Assembly (NCBI GenBank): GCA_023229545.1
Contig: JALNZB010000001.1
Span: forward strand, 62,001-126,000
Direction of reading: 5' to 3'
DNA length: 64,000 nt
Origin: Sulfuritalea sp.
GTDB taxonomy: Bacteria > Pseudomonadota > Gammaproteobacteria > Burkholderiales > Rhodocyclaceae
Part shown: positions 18,519 through 27,356 of the stretch, piece after piece
How positions within the stretch are numbered: the first letter of the stretch is position 1
Layout: every line of letters starts with the position of its first letter
The notes under the pieces: model-generated
The model's input: the letters and a program-made list of their open reading frames with translations, nothing else
What the model was told of the DNA's origin: nothing
Database searches by the model: none
Made by a program: the position numbers and the translations under genes

Positions 18519-20000
18519 ATGAACCTCCCCCGCATCACATTGCAGACGGCTCGCGACCATGCCGAGATCGACGCGGCTGCCCATGGCCTTGTCATCCTGC
18601 CGGCAAGCGACGCCTTGCCGGCCGATCTGCCGCGGAAGGCCCAGTGGCTGGCGGTACTCAAACGCAAGGCGATGAAGCCGAAGGAACTGGCAAAAACGCC
18701 GCTGGTCATCGATCTGTCCGATGGCCGGCGTCTTGCACTGTTGATGGCGGATATCACGCTGTCGCGCTTCGAGCGCCTGACGCGTTTGCGCAAGGCCGTG
18801 ATGCTGCTGCTGGACGAGTCGCCGAAGCGGCTTGCGATCCGGGTCGCGGCGGGCGAGGGCATGGACGACGTGGCGCGCGACGCGATTTACGTGGCGCTGA
18901 TCAACGGCGTGCCGCTGCCGGCGCGCAAGAAGAAGCCGGCCGTGGCGTTGGCGCAGATCGACCTTTTCAGTGCGCTGACGCAAGCCGACCTCGCGCCGAT
19001 CACCGCCCTGGCGCGCGCCAATCTGCTGGCGCGCGAGCTGACGGCGCTGGCGCCCAACGAGCTGACGCCGGCCACCTACCGCAAGCGCATCTGCGGCGTG
19101 GCGAAAGACGCCGGGCTGGCCATCGAGGAATTCGATTTTCGACGCTTGAAGAAAATGGGCGCGGGGGCTTTCTGTGCCGTGGCGCAAGGCTCGCATCACG
19201 AAGATGCCGCCATCGTGCATCTGTCATGGCAACCGAAGTCGGCAAAGAAGTCCGTGGCGCTGGTCGGCAAGGGCATCTGCTTCGACACCGGCGGCCACAA
19301 TCTCAAGCCCGCGCGCTACATGGCCGGCATGCATGAGGACATGAACGGTTCCGCCGTGGCTCTGGCGTTGATGCTGGCGGCGGTCGAGATGAAGCTGCCG
19401 GTTGCCATCGACTGCTGGCTGGCGATCGCCCACAACCATCTGTCGCCCAGCGCCTACAAGCAGAACGACATCGTTACGGCGCTGGACGGCACTACCGTCG
19501 AGATCGTGCACACCGATGCCGAAGGCCGCATGGTGCTGGCCGACACTCTGCTGCTGGCGACGGGCGAGCATGGCCGCAGCAGGCCGAAGGCCAAGCCCGA
19601 TCTGGTGATCGATTTCGCCACGCTCACCGGGTCCATGCATGTGGCGCTGGGCGCCCGCTACTCGGGTGTGTTCGCCAGCGGCGAGGCGCTGGGCGCGCTG
19701 GCGGTGGCAGCCGGCCACGCCAGCGGCGAGCGGGTTTGTGTTTTCCCCCTCGACGAGGACTACGATCCGGCGCTCGATTCCAAGGTGGCGGATGTCAAGC
19801 AATGCACTCTGGATGGCGAGGCCGACCATATTCTGGCCGCGCGCTTTCTGCAGCGTTTCACCCGCAAGCGACCGTGGATGCATGTCGACCTTTCTGCATC
19901 GAGTTGCAGCGGCGGGCTGGGCGCTACCGCGTCCGACCTCACCGGGTTTGGCGTTGCCTGGGGGCTGACTCTTCTGGCACGGTGGCTGGCGCGGGAATGA
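18519..20000 (+). CDS. M17 leucyl aminopeptidase family protein
   Basis: A 493-residue cytosolic metallo-aminopeptidase of the M17 family that removes N-terminal residues from peptides. The two-metal site is visible: VGKGICFDTGGHNLKPA (Lys and Asp), EDMNGSAVAL (Asp) and VHTDAEGRMVLADTLLL (Asp, Glu and Arg). The classical NTDAEGR reads HTDAEGR here and KS is replaced by HN after the glycines, so it is a divergent branch and not the archetypal PepA. The start follows a TATAAT promoter. It is a single-gene unit divergent from thyA. Confidence 0.88.
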   Translation: MNLPRITLQTARDHAEIDAAAHGLVILPASDALPADLPRKAQWLAVLKRKAMKPKELAKTPLVIDLSDGRRLALLMADITLSRFERLTRLRKAVMLLLDESPKRLAIRVAAGEGMDDVARDAIYVALINGVPLPARKKKPAVALAQIDLFSALTQADLAPITALARANLLARELTALAPNELTPATYRKRICGVAKDAGLAIEEFDFRRLKKMGAGAFCAVAQGSHHEDAAIVHLSWQPKSAKKSVALVGKGICFDTGGHNLKPARYMAGMHEDMNGSAVALALMLAAVEMKLPVAIDCWLAIAHNHLSPSAYKQNDIVTALDGTTVEIVHTDAEGRMVLADTLLLATGEHGRSRPKAKPDLVIDFATLTGSMHVALGARYSGVFASGEALGALAVAAGHASGERVCVFPLDEDYDPALDSKVADVKQCTLDGEADHILAARFLQRFTRKRPWMHVDLSASSCSGGLGATASDLTGFGVAWGLTLLARWLARE

Positions 20001-20053
20001 CAGGGATTTTCAGACCGGCTATGCTTGTGTCGACTTGCTGAATATCCTCCACC

Positions 20054-21544
20054 ATGCTCGGATTCTTCTCCAACAAGGCAGTTCATCCTCTGGCCGAGGC
20101 GGGCGAAGCCAAGCGCATTTTTGCCGAGATTGTCAGTCGCGAGCCGCAGGCCGCCGTCGAGGATGCCAGCGCCTGGCTGGAGTCGCTTGCCGCCGACGAG
20201 AGTTTCAAACTGGCGCAGCGCCTCGAACTGGTATTCAGGCTTGACGAAGCCGCCGTGGCGCAGGCGCGCCGTCTCGGTCGCGATTACCCGACTTTGAGCG
20301 GCACCAGCCGCACTGCGGAATCGCGGCAGTGGGAACTCGGCCACGGCTACTGGCAGCAGCTTGCCGCCGCTTATGTCGATTGCCTTGCCCGCTATCGCGC
20401 CGCCGAAAAGGCGGGCGAAGCCATCCGGCCCCAACTGCCGTTGATCCATGCCCGCTTGATCGGTGCGATGGCGGCCCAGCTCAAGTGGAAGCAGTTTCGC
20501 TATGGCCCGGTCGATCCCGAGTTCTGGATGGCGGTGGGCGGCCTCTATCTTGCCGCCGTCGAAGCGAAGATCGCCCAGAAGCCCGTGCAGCTCTATGCCG
20601 GCAGCGTGGAGAGCAGCATCGAGGCCGAATACCTCAAGGTGCTGGTTTTTCATGCCACATCGATGGACAAGCTGCAACCGCTGGAGATTGAAATTGCCGA
20701 ACGTTTCATCGCCTGCTTCCTGCCCTTCTTTTCCCTGATCCGGGAACTTCGACCGGAGAACGTATATTGGGTCGACGCCGCCAAACCCCTGCCGCCGACG
20801 CGGTTGGCCAAGCTGCCGGAGGTGACGCCGACCTTGCGCTTTTTCAACGGCACGCGGGCGGTGGCAGAGGTGGGGAAAACCATCGAACAGATTCGCAGCG
20901 AGGGCCGTGTGCCGTCAACCATCAATCTCGGCGCCCAGTATGACGTCGGCACGGTGATTCCGGTGCTGGAACATCTGGCGATGTGCTGGGCGCCGAAGCC
21001 GCCGATGCGCAACGATGCCCGGCATCGGATCAACTCGCGGCTGAAAGTGGTCAATGGCCTGGCGGCGGTGCATCAACGGCTTTCCGGGCGCGGCGGCGGC
21101 ATGGAGGGCGTCGAAACCTGGGTGATCGACGATGTCAGTCTGGGTGGTCTCGGCGCACAAGTGACCATTTCCGGTCGCGACTGGATTCGCATCGGCGCCC
21201 TGGTCGGCATGCAGGCCGAGGGCGGCGAGAACTGGCTGATCGGCATCATCCGCCGTTACGTTCGCAGCGGTCCGAACCAGGGCTCGGTCGGTATCGAAAC
21301 CATATCCAAGACACCTCGCGCCGTATTTGCCGATGCCGGTGGTCTGCAAACCGAAGCACTGCTGCTGGATGTCCCGGAAGTCGGCGAGTATGCCCGCATG
21401 GTCCTGCCGGCCAATGCACTCGAAGACAATGTGGCGCTGGTGTTTGCCCTGGATGACAGGAATGCCCGCCTGCACCCGCGCGAAACGCTGGTGACGGGCG
21501 CCGATTTCGTTATCGCGAATTTTTTCGTGCAGTCATTCAGTTGA
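20054..21544 (+). CDS. conserved protein with a degenerate PilZ-like C-terminal domain
   Basis: A 496-residue soluble protein, largely alpha-helical over the first 330 residues (MLGFFSNKAVHPLAEAGEAK onward), of no recognised family. Around residues 325-385 it shows RHRINSRLKVVNGL followed 27 residues later by IDDVSLGGLGAQV. That spacing and pattern resemble the RxxxR and D/NxSxxG motifs of cyclic-di-GMP-binding PilZ domains. I infer a second-messenger receptor role from motif shape only. It runs just after the aminopeptidase gene and converges on mog. Confidence 0.6.
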   Translation: MLGFFSNKAVHPLAEAGEAKRIFAEIVSREPQAAVEDASAWLESLAADESFKLAQRLELVFRLDEAAVAQARRLGRDYPTLSGTSRTAESRQWELGHGYWQQLAAAYVDCLARYRAAEKAGEAIRPQLPLIHARLIGAMAAQLKWKQFRYGPVDPEFWMAVGGLYLAAVEAKIAQKPVQLYAGSVESSIEAEYLKVLVFHATSMDKLQPLEIEIAERFIACFLPFFSLIRELRPENVYWVDAAKPLPPTRLAKLPEVTPTLRFFNGTRAVAEVGKTIEQIRSEGRVPSTINLGAQYDVGTVIPVLEHLAMCWAPKPPMRNDARHRINSRLKVVNGLAAVHQRLSGRGGGMEGVETWVIDDVSLGGLGAQVTISGRDWIRIGALVGMQAEGGENWLIGIIRRYVRSGPNQGSVGIETISKTPRAVFADAGGLQTEALLLDVPEVGEYARMVLPANALEDNVALVFALDDRNARLHPRETLVTGADFVIANFFVQSFS

Positions 21545-21565
21545 TCTGCCCGCCAGCGGCAAATT

Positions 21566-22165
21566 TCAGCTTGCCGGGCGGATCGCCGATTTCGGTCGGA
21601 AGGCCTTGACCACGTCGGCGTTGGTCTCGACATACGGCCCTCCGATCAGGTCGAGGCAGTAGGGCACGGCGGCGAAGATGCCGGGCACCGTCTGCTTGCC
21701 TTCGGCATCCTTGACGCCCTCGAGCGTTTCTCTGATCGACTTCGGCTGCCCCGGCAGATTCAGGATCAGCGACTGGCCCCGCGCATGTTGCCTGATGGCG
21801 CCGACTTGCCGCGACAGGATGGCGGTCGGCACAAAATTCAGCGAAATCTGCCGCATTTGCTCGCCGAAGCCGGGCATGACTTTGTGCGCCACAGCCAGCG
21901 TGGCTTCCGGCGTCACGTCGCGCAGCGCGGGGCCGGTGCCGCCGGTGGTCAGCACCAGATGGCAGCCGACGACATCGCAAAGTTCGATCAGGGTCTGTTC
22001 GATGGTCGCCTGTTCGTCCGGGATCAGGCGTGTTTCCATGCGCCAGGGCGAGTCGAGCGCCTGAGTGAACCACTCGTGCAGTGCGGGGATGCCCTTGTCT
22101 TCATAGACGCCGCTGGAGGCGCGGTCGGAAATCGACACCAGGCCGATCAGGAGTTCTTGGGCCAT
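21566..22165 (-). CDS. mog: molybdopterin adenylyltransferase
   Basis: Activates molybdopterin with AMP before molybdate insertion. It has 199 residues from MAQELLIGLVSISDRASSG. LVLTTGGTGPALRDVTPEATL is the MoCF/MogA signature with the nucleotide-binding glycines and conserved Asp, and LNLPGQPKSIRETLEGV is the second conserved block. The start overlaps the end of the upstream YdcF-type gene by 19 bases, so translation is coupled. Confidence 0.93.
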   Translation of the reverse strand: MAQELLIGLVSISDRASSGVYEDKGIPALHEWFTQALDSPWRMETRLIPDEQATIEQTLIELCDVVGCHLVLTTGGTGPALRDVTPEATLAVAHKVMPGFGEQMRQISLNFVPTAILSRQVGAIRQHARGQSLILNLPGQPKSIRETLEGVKDAEGKQTVPGIFAAVPYCLDLIGGPYVETNADVVKAFRPKSAIRPAS

Positions 22166-22920
22166 ACCATTTCCTTGAGTTGGTTGGCCAGCCGGCCAAG
22201 ATATTCGTGCAGCGCCATCCGGCTCCTGCGCAACCCTTCGCCGGGCAGCAGGTCTGCCAGCAGCGATGGCGATCCGGTGCTGAACATGGTCGGTGCCGCG
22301 ATGACGGTCAGGCCCTCGCGCTCGAACAGCGGAATCGCCCTTGGCAAATGCCAGCCATGGCTGAGCAGGGCAATCCGGGTCACGCCCGCCGCCTTCAGTA
22401 TCGGCGCCGACATACTGGCGTTCTCGGCGGTGTCGCGCGAAGCAGCTTCGACCCAGCGCACCTTGACGCCGAAGTCCTTCTCCAGTGCTTCGCGCATCGA
22501 TTCGCTTTCGGGGCGGCCGCCAAACGGGGCGCCGCCGGTAACCAGCAAGGGCAGGCCGGATGCGCGCGCCAGCCGGGCGCCATAGCGCACCCGTTCCAGC
22601 GTGGCCCAGCCGACGGTATCGCCGCCATATTCCGGGGCGCCGAAATACGAGCCGCCGCCAAGAATGACGATGGCCTGCGCCTTGGCGAGATCGCGGCGCG
22701 TGATTGGTGGGGCGGGTTCCAGGCTGGACAGCAGGGCTGTGCCGACGAGTGGCAGGGACAGCGCGAAAAGACCCAGCAGCGAGAGCGTGGCGAGTGCGAA
22801 GCCGCCGTTCCGCCAGCGCCGACTCTTGGCGCGCGCCAGCCAAAGCCCGAAAAACGCCAACAGCAGCGGGCCGACGGGCGGCAGAATCAGGGTGGCGAGG
22901 AGCTTCTTAAGCAGAAACAT
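22147..22920 (-). CDS. YdcF/SanA-type DUF218 membrane protein
   Basis: A 257-residue protein with two N-terminal membrane helices (residues about 5-27 and 38-62) and a periplasmic DUF218 domain. That domain shows AIVILGGGSYFG, LLVTGGAPFG and the acidic segment EAASRDTAENASM. Members such as ElyC/SanA act in envelope or peptidoglycan precursor homeostasis, but the exact reaction is not established. It is cotranscribed with mog. A copy of the dispersed element encodes AKSRRWRNG in the cytosolic loop between the two helices. Confidence 0.85.
   Translation of the reverse strand: MFLLKKLLATLILPPVGPLLLAFFGLWLARAKSRRWRNGGFALATLSLLGLFALSLPLVGTALLSSLEPAPPITRRDLAKAQAIVILGGGSYFGAPEYGGDTVGWATLERVRYGARLARASGLPLLVTGGAPFGGRPESESMREALEKDFGVKVRWVEAASRDTAENASMSAPILKAAGVTRIALLSHGWHLPRAIPLFEREGLTVIAAPTMFSTGSPSLLADLLPGEGLRRSRMALHEYLGRLANQLKEMVWPKNS
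22803..22824 (-). repeat. dispersed 22-nt element, copy in YdcF-type gene
   Basis: Reverse-strand copy AGTCGGCGCTGGCG, GA, ACGGCG. The flanking CAAG extends identity with the copies at 30694 and 56888. Confidence 0.75.
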
Positions 22921-23001
22921 GGGTCAAAGGCGGGGCTGATCGCGTTTTAAGGGGGTGACCGGGCCGCTATTATCAAGCTAATTTGCCCTGACCACGATTT
23001 C

Positions 23002-23145
23002 ATGACGAATCGCAACCACGATATCGAAACGCTTTGCCCGCATGCCGGCATGACGCCGGGCGGGGTGAGGCTGTCGGTCGATCGGGCGATGTCGGACGAC
23101 ATTTTGCGGGACATCGGCTTGGCTCCGGGGCGCTTCGCACGATGA
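23002..23145 (+). CDS. small protein, 47 residues
   Basis: ATG at 23002 to TGA at 23145, overlapping the start of the DUF2802 gene as ATGA. The product ends in MSDDILRDIGLAPGRFAR, which resembles the C-terminal 'L-D-DIGL' tail of DUF1127-type small proteins. The four-base overlap and shared strand make it a likely real first gene of this operon. A TATTAT stretch near 22970 may be its -10 box. Its function is unknown. Confidence 0.55.
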   Translation: MTNRNHDIETLCPHAGMTPGGVRLSVDRAMSDDILRDIGLAPGRFAR

Positions 23146-23705
23146 GCCTCGAATTCATGAGCGGCGTCAACTGGCGTGACGTGGTACTGGCGCTGGCGGC
23201 GCTGATCGGGGTCTATCTGGTGCTATCCGTGATGCGCCTGTTTCAGGTCGGCGGCAGGCACCACGGTGGCGCAAAGAAAGAGGCTAGGAGCCGGTTTTCC
23301 GGCTGGGAGCCCTATTCCTCGCATCAGGGGCCGGAGCCTCAGCCCGTGCCAGCGGATACCGCGACGATGGTGAGCGAACCGAAGTTTACCGAGGAGCTGG
23401 CGCGTTCCAATGTTGATGTCGAACTCGATCGCCTGCGGCGTGAAAGCGTTCAATTGCGCGAGGAACTGGCGCGCCTGACCGAGGAGGTTTCGCGACTCAA
23501 GGCGGCGCGCAATGTGTCACCGCTTTACAACGAGGCGACGGCGTTGGCGCAGCAAGGCATGCCGGCCGCTGGAATTGCCGGTCACTGCGGCATCTCCATC
23601 GGCGAGGCGGAACTGGTCGCAGCTCTGGCGCGCGGCGGATCTGAATTTGAGCGGCAAGAACAAGACGAGGTTCGCGATGAACGAAACATCCAATCCGGAA
23701 ACTGA
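23142..23705 (+). CDS. DUF2802 membrane-anchored protein
   Basis: A 187-residue protein with one N-terminal membrane helix (WRDVVLALAALIGVYLVLSV), a charged linker, a coiled coil around residues 90-120 (ELDRLRRESVQLREELARLT) and a C-terminal DUF2802 helix-turn-helix-like module (EATALAQQGMPAAGIAGHCG, then ISIGEAELVAAL). DUF2802 proteins often neighbour flagellar or SPOR genes; their function is not settled. Its 3' end overlaps the SPOR gene by 29 bases. Confidence 0.8.
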   Translation: MSLEFMSGVNWRDVVLALAALIGVYLVLSVMRLFQVGGRHHGGAKKEARSRFSGWEPYSSHQGPEPQPVPADTATMVSEPKFTEELARSNVDVELDRLRRESVQLREELARLTEEVSRLKAARNVSPLYNEATALAQQGMPAAGIAGHCGISIGEAELVAALARGGSEFERQEQDEVRDERNIQSGN

Positions 23706-24417
23706 ACTCACGGCGGAAGACGCCCTCAAGCGGCGTCTTCTCGGTCGCATCGCTGTCGCAGCGGTGGTAGTGGTCGGCCTGCTGGGTAGTCTGGCGATGT
23801 TCGATGCGATTTACGCACCGGGGCATCCCGTACCCGTCGAAGTGGCCGCCCTGCCGCCCAAGAGTGAAGCGCCGCCTGCGGCTGAACCCGCCAAACAAGA
23901 AGAGCCCGCCGCTCCCGCCGCCGAGACGAAGCCGGAGTCTGCCGAGGTGGCGAAGGTCGAAGAAACAGCCGTGCCGGAGCGCACCGCCTCGCCTGACGCA
24001 CCGCCGCTGCAACCGCTGCCGGCGGAGAAGCCAAGCCGGCCGCTGACCCGGCCGGCCACCGGTCGTCCGGCATTGATGCGCCCCTCCGAGCCGGTGCCGC
24101 CCGCAGCTTCACCCGCAGCGCGGCCGGAGCCGGCGCGCGAACTGGCGCGATCGCCTGCCGCATTACGGCGTGCGCCGGCCTCGCGACCGATCACACAGGC
24201 CATGGAACGCCAGTACGCATTGCAGATGGGCGTCTTCAGCAACGTCGCCAACGCCGAGGATTTGCGCGCGAAGCTGGAGCTGCATGGCATTCCCACCAGT
24301 ATCGAGGCGCGCGTTCATGTCGGTCCCTTCAAGACAAGGGAAGAAGTCGAGGTCGCGCGCGCTAAACTGAAGGAATTGGGCCTCGATGGCGGCCTGCTGG
24401 TTTCCCTAAAGAAATGA
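23677..24417 (+). CDS. SPOR-domain protein
   Basis: A 246-residue single-pass membrane protein. A cytosolic N terminus is followed by a helix (GRIAVAAVVVVGLLGSLAMF), a long Pro/Ala/Glu-rich periplasmic linker and a C-terminal SPOR domain (RQYALQMGVFSNVANAEDLR to the end). SPOR domains bind peptidoglycan strands lacking stem peptides, usually at the division septum. It lies between the DUF2802 protein and fliW in one operon. Confidence 0.88.
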   Translation: MNETSNPETELTAEDALKRRLLGRIAVAAVVVVGLLGSLAMFDAIYAPGHPVPVEVAALPPKSEAPPAAEPAKQEEPAAPAAETKPESAEVAKVEETAVPERTASPDAPPLQPLPAEKPSRPLTRPATGRPALMRPSEPVPPAASPAARPEPARELARSPAALRRAPASRPITQAMERQYALQMGVFSNVANAEDLRAKLELHGIPTSIEARVHVGPFKTREEVEVARAKLKELGLDGGLLVSLKK

Positions 24418-24431
24418 ACAGGAAAAATCCC

Positions 24432-24872
24432 ATGAAAATTGAAAGCCCGCGTTTTGGCACATTGGAAGTGGAGCCCTCGCGCATCATCGAATTTCCGCGT
24501 GGCCTTGTCGGATTGGAGGAGTGCAAGCGCTTTTCCCTGTTTCATCCGGAAGGCGAAAAGCCCAGCTACTTCATTCTGCAGTCGCTGGACGATCCCGCGC
24601 TGGCTTTTCACATTGCCGATCCTGCGCAGTTCGGCTTTGCCCATGAAATCATTTTGTCGGACGAGGAGGCGGCCGATCTGCTCCTGAGCGATTCCGATCG
24701 CAACGTGGCGAATTCCGTCGCGCATCTCGTGGTGGTGGTGATGCTCAGCAAGGACGGCCCGAATCAGCCGATGCGCGCCAATCTGAACGCTCCCCTGGTC
24801 GTCAATCTCGATACCCGGCGCGGCCTGCAGCACGTTTTCGCCCGCCTCGACTTCAACGTCGCTCCGGCTTGA
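24432..24872 (+). CDS. fliW: flagellar assembly factor FliW
   Basis: A 146-residue protein. FGTLEVEPSRIIEFPRGLVG and SYFILQSLDDPALAFHIADP are the FliW family core. FliW binds flagellin and allosterically antagonises the translational repressor CsrA. I chose the ATG at 24432; an in-frame ATG six codons earlier is the alternative. No flagellin, csrA or other flagellar gene is in the window, so it is an orphan copy here, cotranscribed with the SPOR gene 14 bases upstream. Confidence 0.9.
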   Translation: MKIESPRFGTLEVEPSRIIEFPRGLVGLEECKRFSLFHPEGEKPSYFILQSLDDPALAFHIADPAQFGFAHEIILSDEEAADLLLSDSDRNVANSVAHLVVVVMLSKDGPNQPMRANLNAPLVVNLDTRRGLQHVFARLDFNVAPA

Positions 24873-24884
24873 GTCGGGTTCGCC

Positions 24885-25265
24885 ATGAGCCGCAAAATAA
24901 TTTCCACATCCGCCGCGCCTGCCGCGATTGGCACCTACTCGCAGGCGGTGCGGGCGGGCAGCACAATTTACCTGTCGGGCCAGATCGGCCTTGATCCGAT
25001 CAGCATGCAACTGGTCGACGGCATCGACGCGCAGATCGTGCGCGTCTTCGAGAATCTCAAGGCCGTCGCCGCTGCCGCTGGCGCCACGCTCAATGACGCC
25101 GTCAAGTTCAACATCTACCTCACCGATCTGGCCAACTTCGCGAAAGTAAACGAAACCATGGCGAAGTATGTCAGCGAGCCTTACCCGGCGCGCGCCGCCG
25201 TGGGCGTCAAGGAATTGCCGCGCGGCGCCCTGGTCGAGGCCGATGCCGTGCTCGTCCTTGGCTGA
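24885..25265 (+). CDS. ridA: RidA family enamine/imine deaminase
   Basis: A 126-residue trimeric enzyme that hydrolyses reactive 2-aminoacrylate and related enamines. SAPAAIGTYSQAVRAGSTIYLSGQ-type N terminus, NIYLTDLANFAKVNE and YPARAAVGVKELPRGALVEAD (active-site Arg and the C-terminal Glu) are all present. It starts 12 bases after fliW and its end overlaps the likely recG start by 23 bases. Confidence 0.93.
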   Translation: MSRKIISTSAAPAAIGTYSQAVRAGSTIYLSGQIGLDPISMQLVDGIDAQIVRVFENLKAVAAAAGATLNDAVKFNIYLTDLANFAKVNETMAKYVSEPYPARAAVGVKELPRGALVEADAVLVLG

Positions 25266-27285
25266 AAAGAAGGCCGCCGGCGCCAACACCCTCGCGGCCA
25301 GATTGGCCAGGCTCGGCCTGCATACCGATGCCGATTTCATTCTGCATCTGCCGCTGCGCTACGAAGATGAAACCCGCATTACGGCGCTGCGCGATGCGCG
25401 GCCCGGTGTCGCGGCGCAGTTTGAAGTCGAGGTCATCGACAGCGAAATCGCCTATCGGCCGCGCCGCCAGTTGCTGGCACGGGTTGCGGACGCCAGCGGC
25501 ACGCTGCTGTTGCGTTTTCTCAACTTCTATCCGAGCCAGCAAAAGGCCTTGCAGATCGGCGCCCGCCTGCGTATTTTTGGCGAGCTTCACGAGGGCTATC
25601 TCGGCCCGGAAATCATCCATCCGCGCTTTCACGTCATTGGCGCCAACGAGTCTCTGCCGGAACGCCTGACGCCGGTCTATCCCACCACGGCGGGACTCGG
25701 CCAGGCCAGCTTGCGCCGTCTGATTTCGCGGGCGCTGGAGCGCGCCGATCTGAGCGACACGCTGCCGTCGGAGCAGCGGACGCGCCTGCACCTGCCCGAG
25801 TTCGCCGCCGCGATTCAGCGCCTGCACACGCCGCCGCCGGAAATGACGCAGGCGGTACTCGAATCGCGCGACCATCCGGCCTGGCGCCGCGTCCAGTTCG
25901 ACGAACTGCTGGCGCAGCAGCTCAGCCTGCGTCGCGCCTACAGCGCCCGCCGGGCGCGCGGCGCGCCACCGCTGGTCGCCTCGGCGACGCTCACCGCAGC
26001 CTTGCTGGCCTCGCTGCCGTTTCGCCTGACCAAGGCGCAGCAGCGCGCCTGGAGCGAGATTGCGAGCGATCTCGCTCAGCCGCATCCGATGCAACGCCTG
26101 TTGCAGGGCGATGTCGGCAGCGGCAAGACGGTGGTGGCCGCGCTGGCCATGCTGCAAGCAGTCGAAGCCGGCTACCAGACGGCCCTGATGGCGCCGACCG
26201 AAATCCTCGCCGAGCAGCATTACCGCAAGCTGGCGGCATGGCTGGAACCGCTCGGGCTGGAAGTCGCATGGCTCACCGGCAGCCTGAAGAAGCGCGAGAA
26301 GGAAGCCGTGATTGCAAAAGTCGGCGCTGGCGAGACGGCGATTATGGTCGGCACCCACGCCCTGATCGAGGACAAGGTCGAGTTCGCCCGCCTCGGCCTG
26401 GCGATTATCGACGAGCAGCACCGCTTCGGTGTGCGCCAGCGTCTGGCGCTGAAGGAGAAGGGGCAATTCGCGCATCAACTGGCGATGTCGGCGACGCCGA
26501 TTCCGCGCACCCTGGCCATGAGCTATTACGCCGACCTGGATGTCTCCACGCTCGACGAACTGCCGCCCGGTCGCAGCCCGGTGACCACCAAACTGGTGTC
26601 GGAAGCTCGCCGCGACCAGATCGTGGCGCGGGTGCATGAGGCCTGTCGCGGCGGCGGTCAGGCCTACTGGGTCTGTCCGCTGATCGAGGAAAGTGAAACC
26701 CTGCAACTGAAGACCGCGGTGGAAACCTTCGAGCGTCTGACTGCCGATCTGCCCGACCTCAGAATCGGCCTCGTCCATGGCCGTCTGAAGACCGCCGAAA
26801 AGGCCGCTGTCATGGCGGCTTTTGTCGCCAACGAGATTCATCTGCTGGTGGCGACCACGGTGATCGAAGTCGGCGTTGATGTGCCCAACGCCAGCCTGAT
26901 GGTCATCGAACATGCCGAGCGTTTCGGCCTCGCGCAGTTGCACCAGTTGCGCGGTCGCGTCGGGCGTGGCACGGCGCAATCCGTCTGCATCCTGCTGTAT
27001 GCCCAGCCGCTGGGCGAACTGGCGCGGGCGCGGCTGAAAGTCATTTTTGAAAGCAGCGACGGCTTCGAGATCGCCCGCGAGGACTTGCGGCTGCGCGGCC
27101 CCGGAGAGTTCGTCGGCAGCCGGCAAAGCGGCCTGCCGCTGCTACGCTATGCCGATCTGGAAGATACTGCGCTGGTGGAGCAGGCGCGCGCCGTCGCGGA
27201 AGACCTGCTGCACAATGCGCCGCAAGCCGCCGCCGCGCATCTGCAACGCTGGCTGGGCGGTCGTGAGGAACTATTGAAGGCATGA
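25243..27285 (+). CDS. recG: ATP-dependent DNA helicase RecG
   Basis: Branch-migrating superfamily 2 helicase that reverses stalled replication forks. The product is about 680 residues from the ATG at 25243 (TTG at 25258 is an alternative). The N-terminal wedge domain binds branched DNA. LLQGDVGSGKTVVAALAML is Walker A, AIIDEQHRFGVRQR the DExH-type box, and ATTVIEVGVDVPNASLMVIE with QLRGRVGRG motifs V and VI. One dispersed element is read in frame as KVGAGETA between motifs Ia and Ib. Confidence 0.95.
   Translation: MPCSSLAEKKAAGANTLAARLARLGLHTDADFILHLPLRYEDETRITALRDARPGVAAQFEVEVIDSEIAYRPRRQLLARVADASGTLLLRFLNFYPSQQKALQIGARLRIFGELHEGYLGPEIIHPRFHVIGANESLPERLTPVYPTTAGLGQASLRRLISRALERADLSDTLPSEQRTRLHLPEFAAAIQRLHTPPPEMTQAVLESRDHPAWRRVQFDELLAQQLSLRRAYSARRARGAPPLVASATLTAALLASLPFRLTKAQQRAWSEIASDLAQPHPMQRLLQGDVGSGKTVVAALAMLQAVEAGYQTALMAPTEILAEQHYRKLAAWLEPLGLEVAWLTGSLKKREKEAVIAKVGAGETAIMVGTHALIEDKVEFARLGLAIIDEQHRFGVRQRLALKEKGQFAHQLAMSATPIPRTLAMSYYADLDVSTLDELPPGRSPVTTKLVSEARRDQIVARVHEACRGGGQAYWVCPLIEESETLQLKTAVETFERLTADLPDLRIGLVHGRLKTAEKAAVMAAFVANEIHLLVATTVIEVGVDVPNASLMVIEHAERFGLAQLHQLRGRVGRGTAQSVCILLYAQPLGELARARLKVIFESSDGFEIAREDLRLRGPGEFVGSRQSGLPLLRYADLEDTALVEQARAVAEDLLHNAPQAAAAHLQRWLGGREELLKA
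26319..26340 (+). repeat. dispersed 22-nt element, copy in recG
   Basis: AGTCGGCGCTGGCG, AG, ACGGCG; sense to recG and read as KVGAGETA. Confidence 0.75.
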
Positions 27286-27311
27286 GGCTTGACTCTCACT
27301 GTCATGTGCAT

Positions 27312-27333
27312 CATGGTGTTACCATGGTGCCAC
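27312..27333. promoter_or_regulatory. candidate operator of the ParDE-like module
   Basis: Two abutting imperfect direct repeats, CATGGTGTTAC and CATGGTGCCAC, with a palindromic ACCATGGT at their junction, 24-45 bases before the antitoxin ATG. This is a plausible ribbon-helix-helix autoregulation site. Confidence 0.4.
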
Positions 27334-27356
27334 CTTAAAGCAGCAGGTACCCGACA

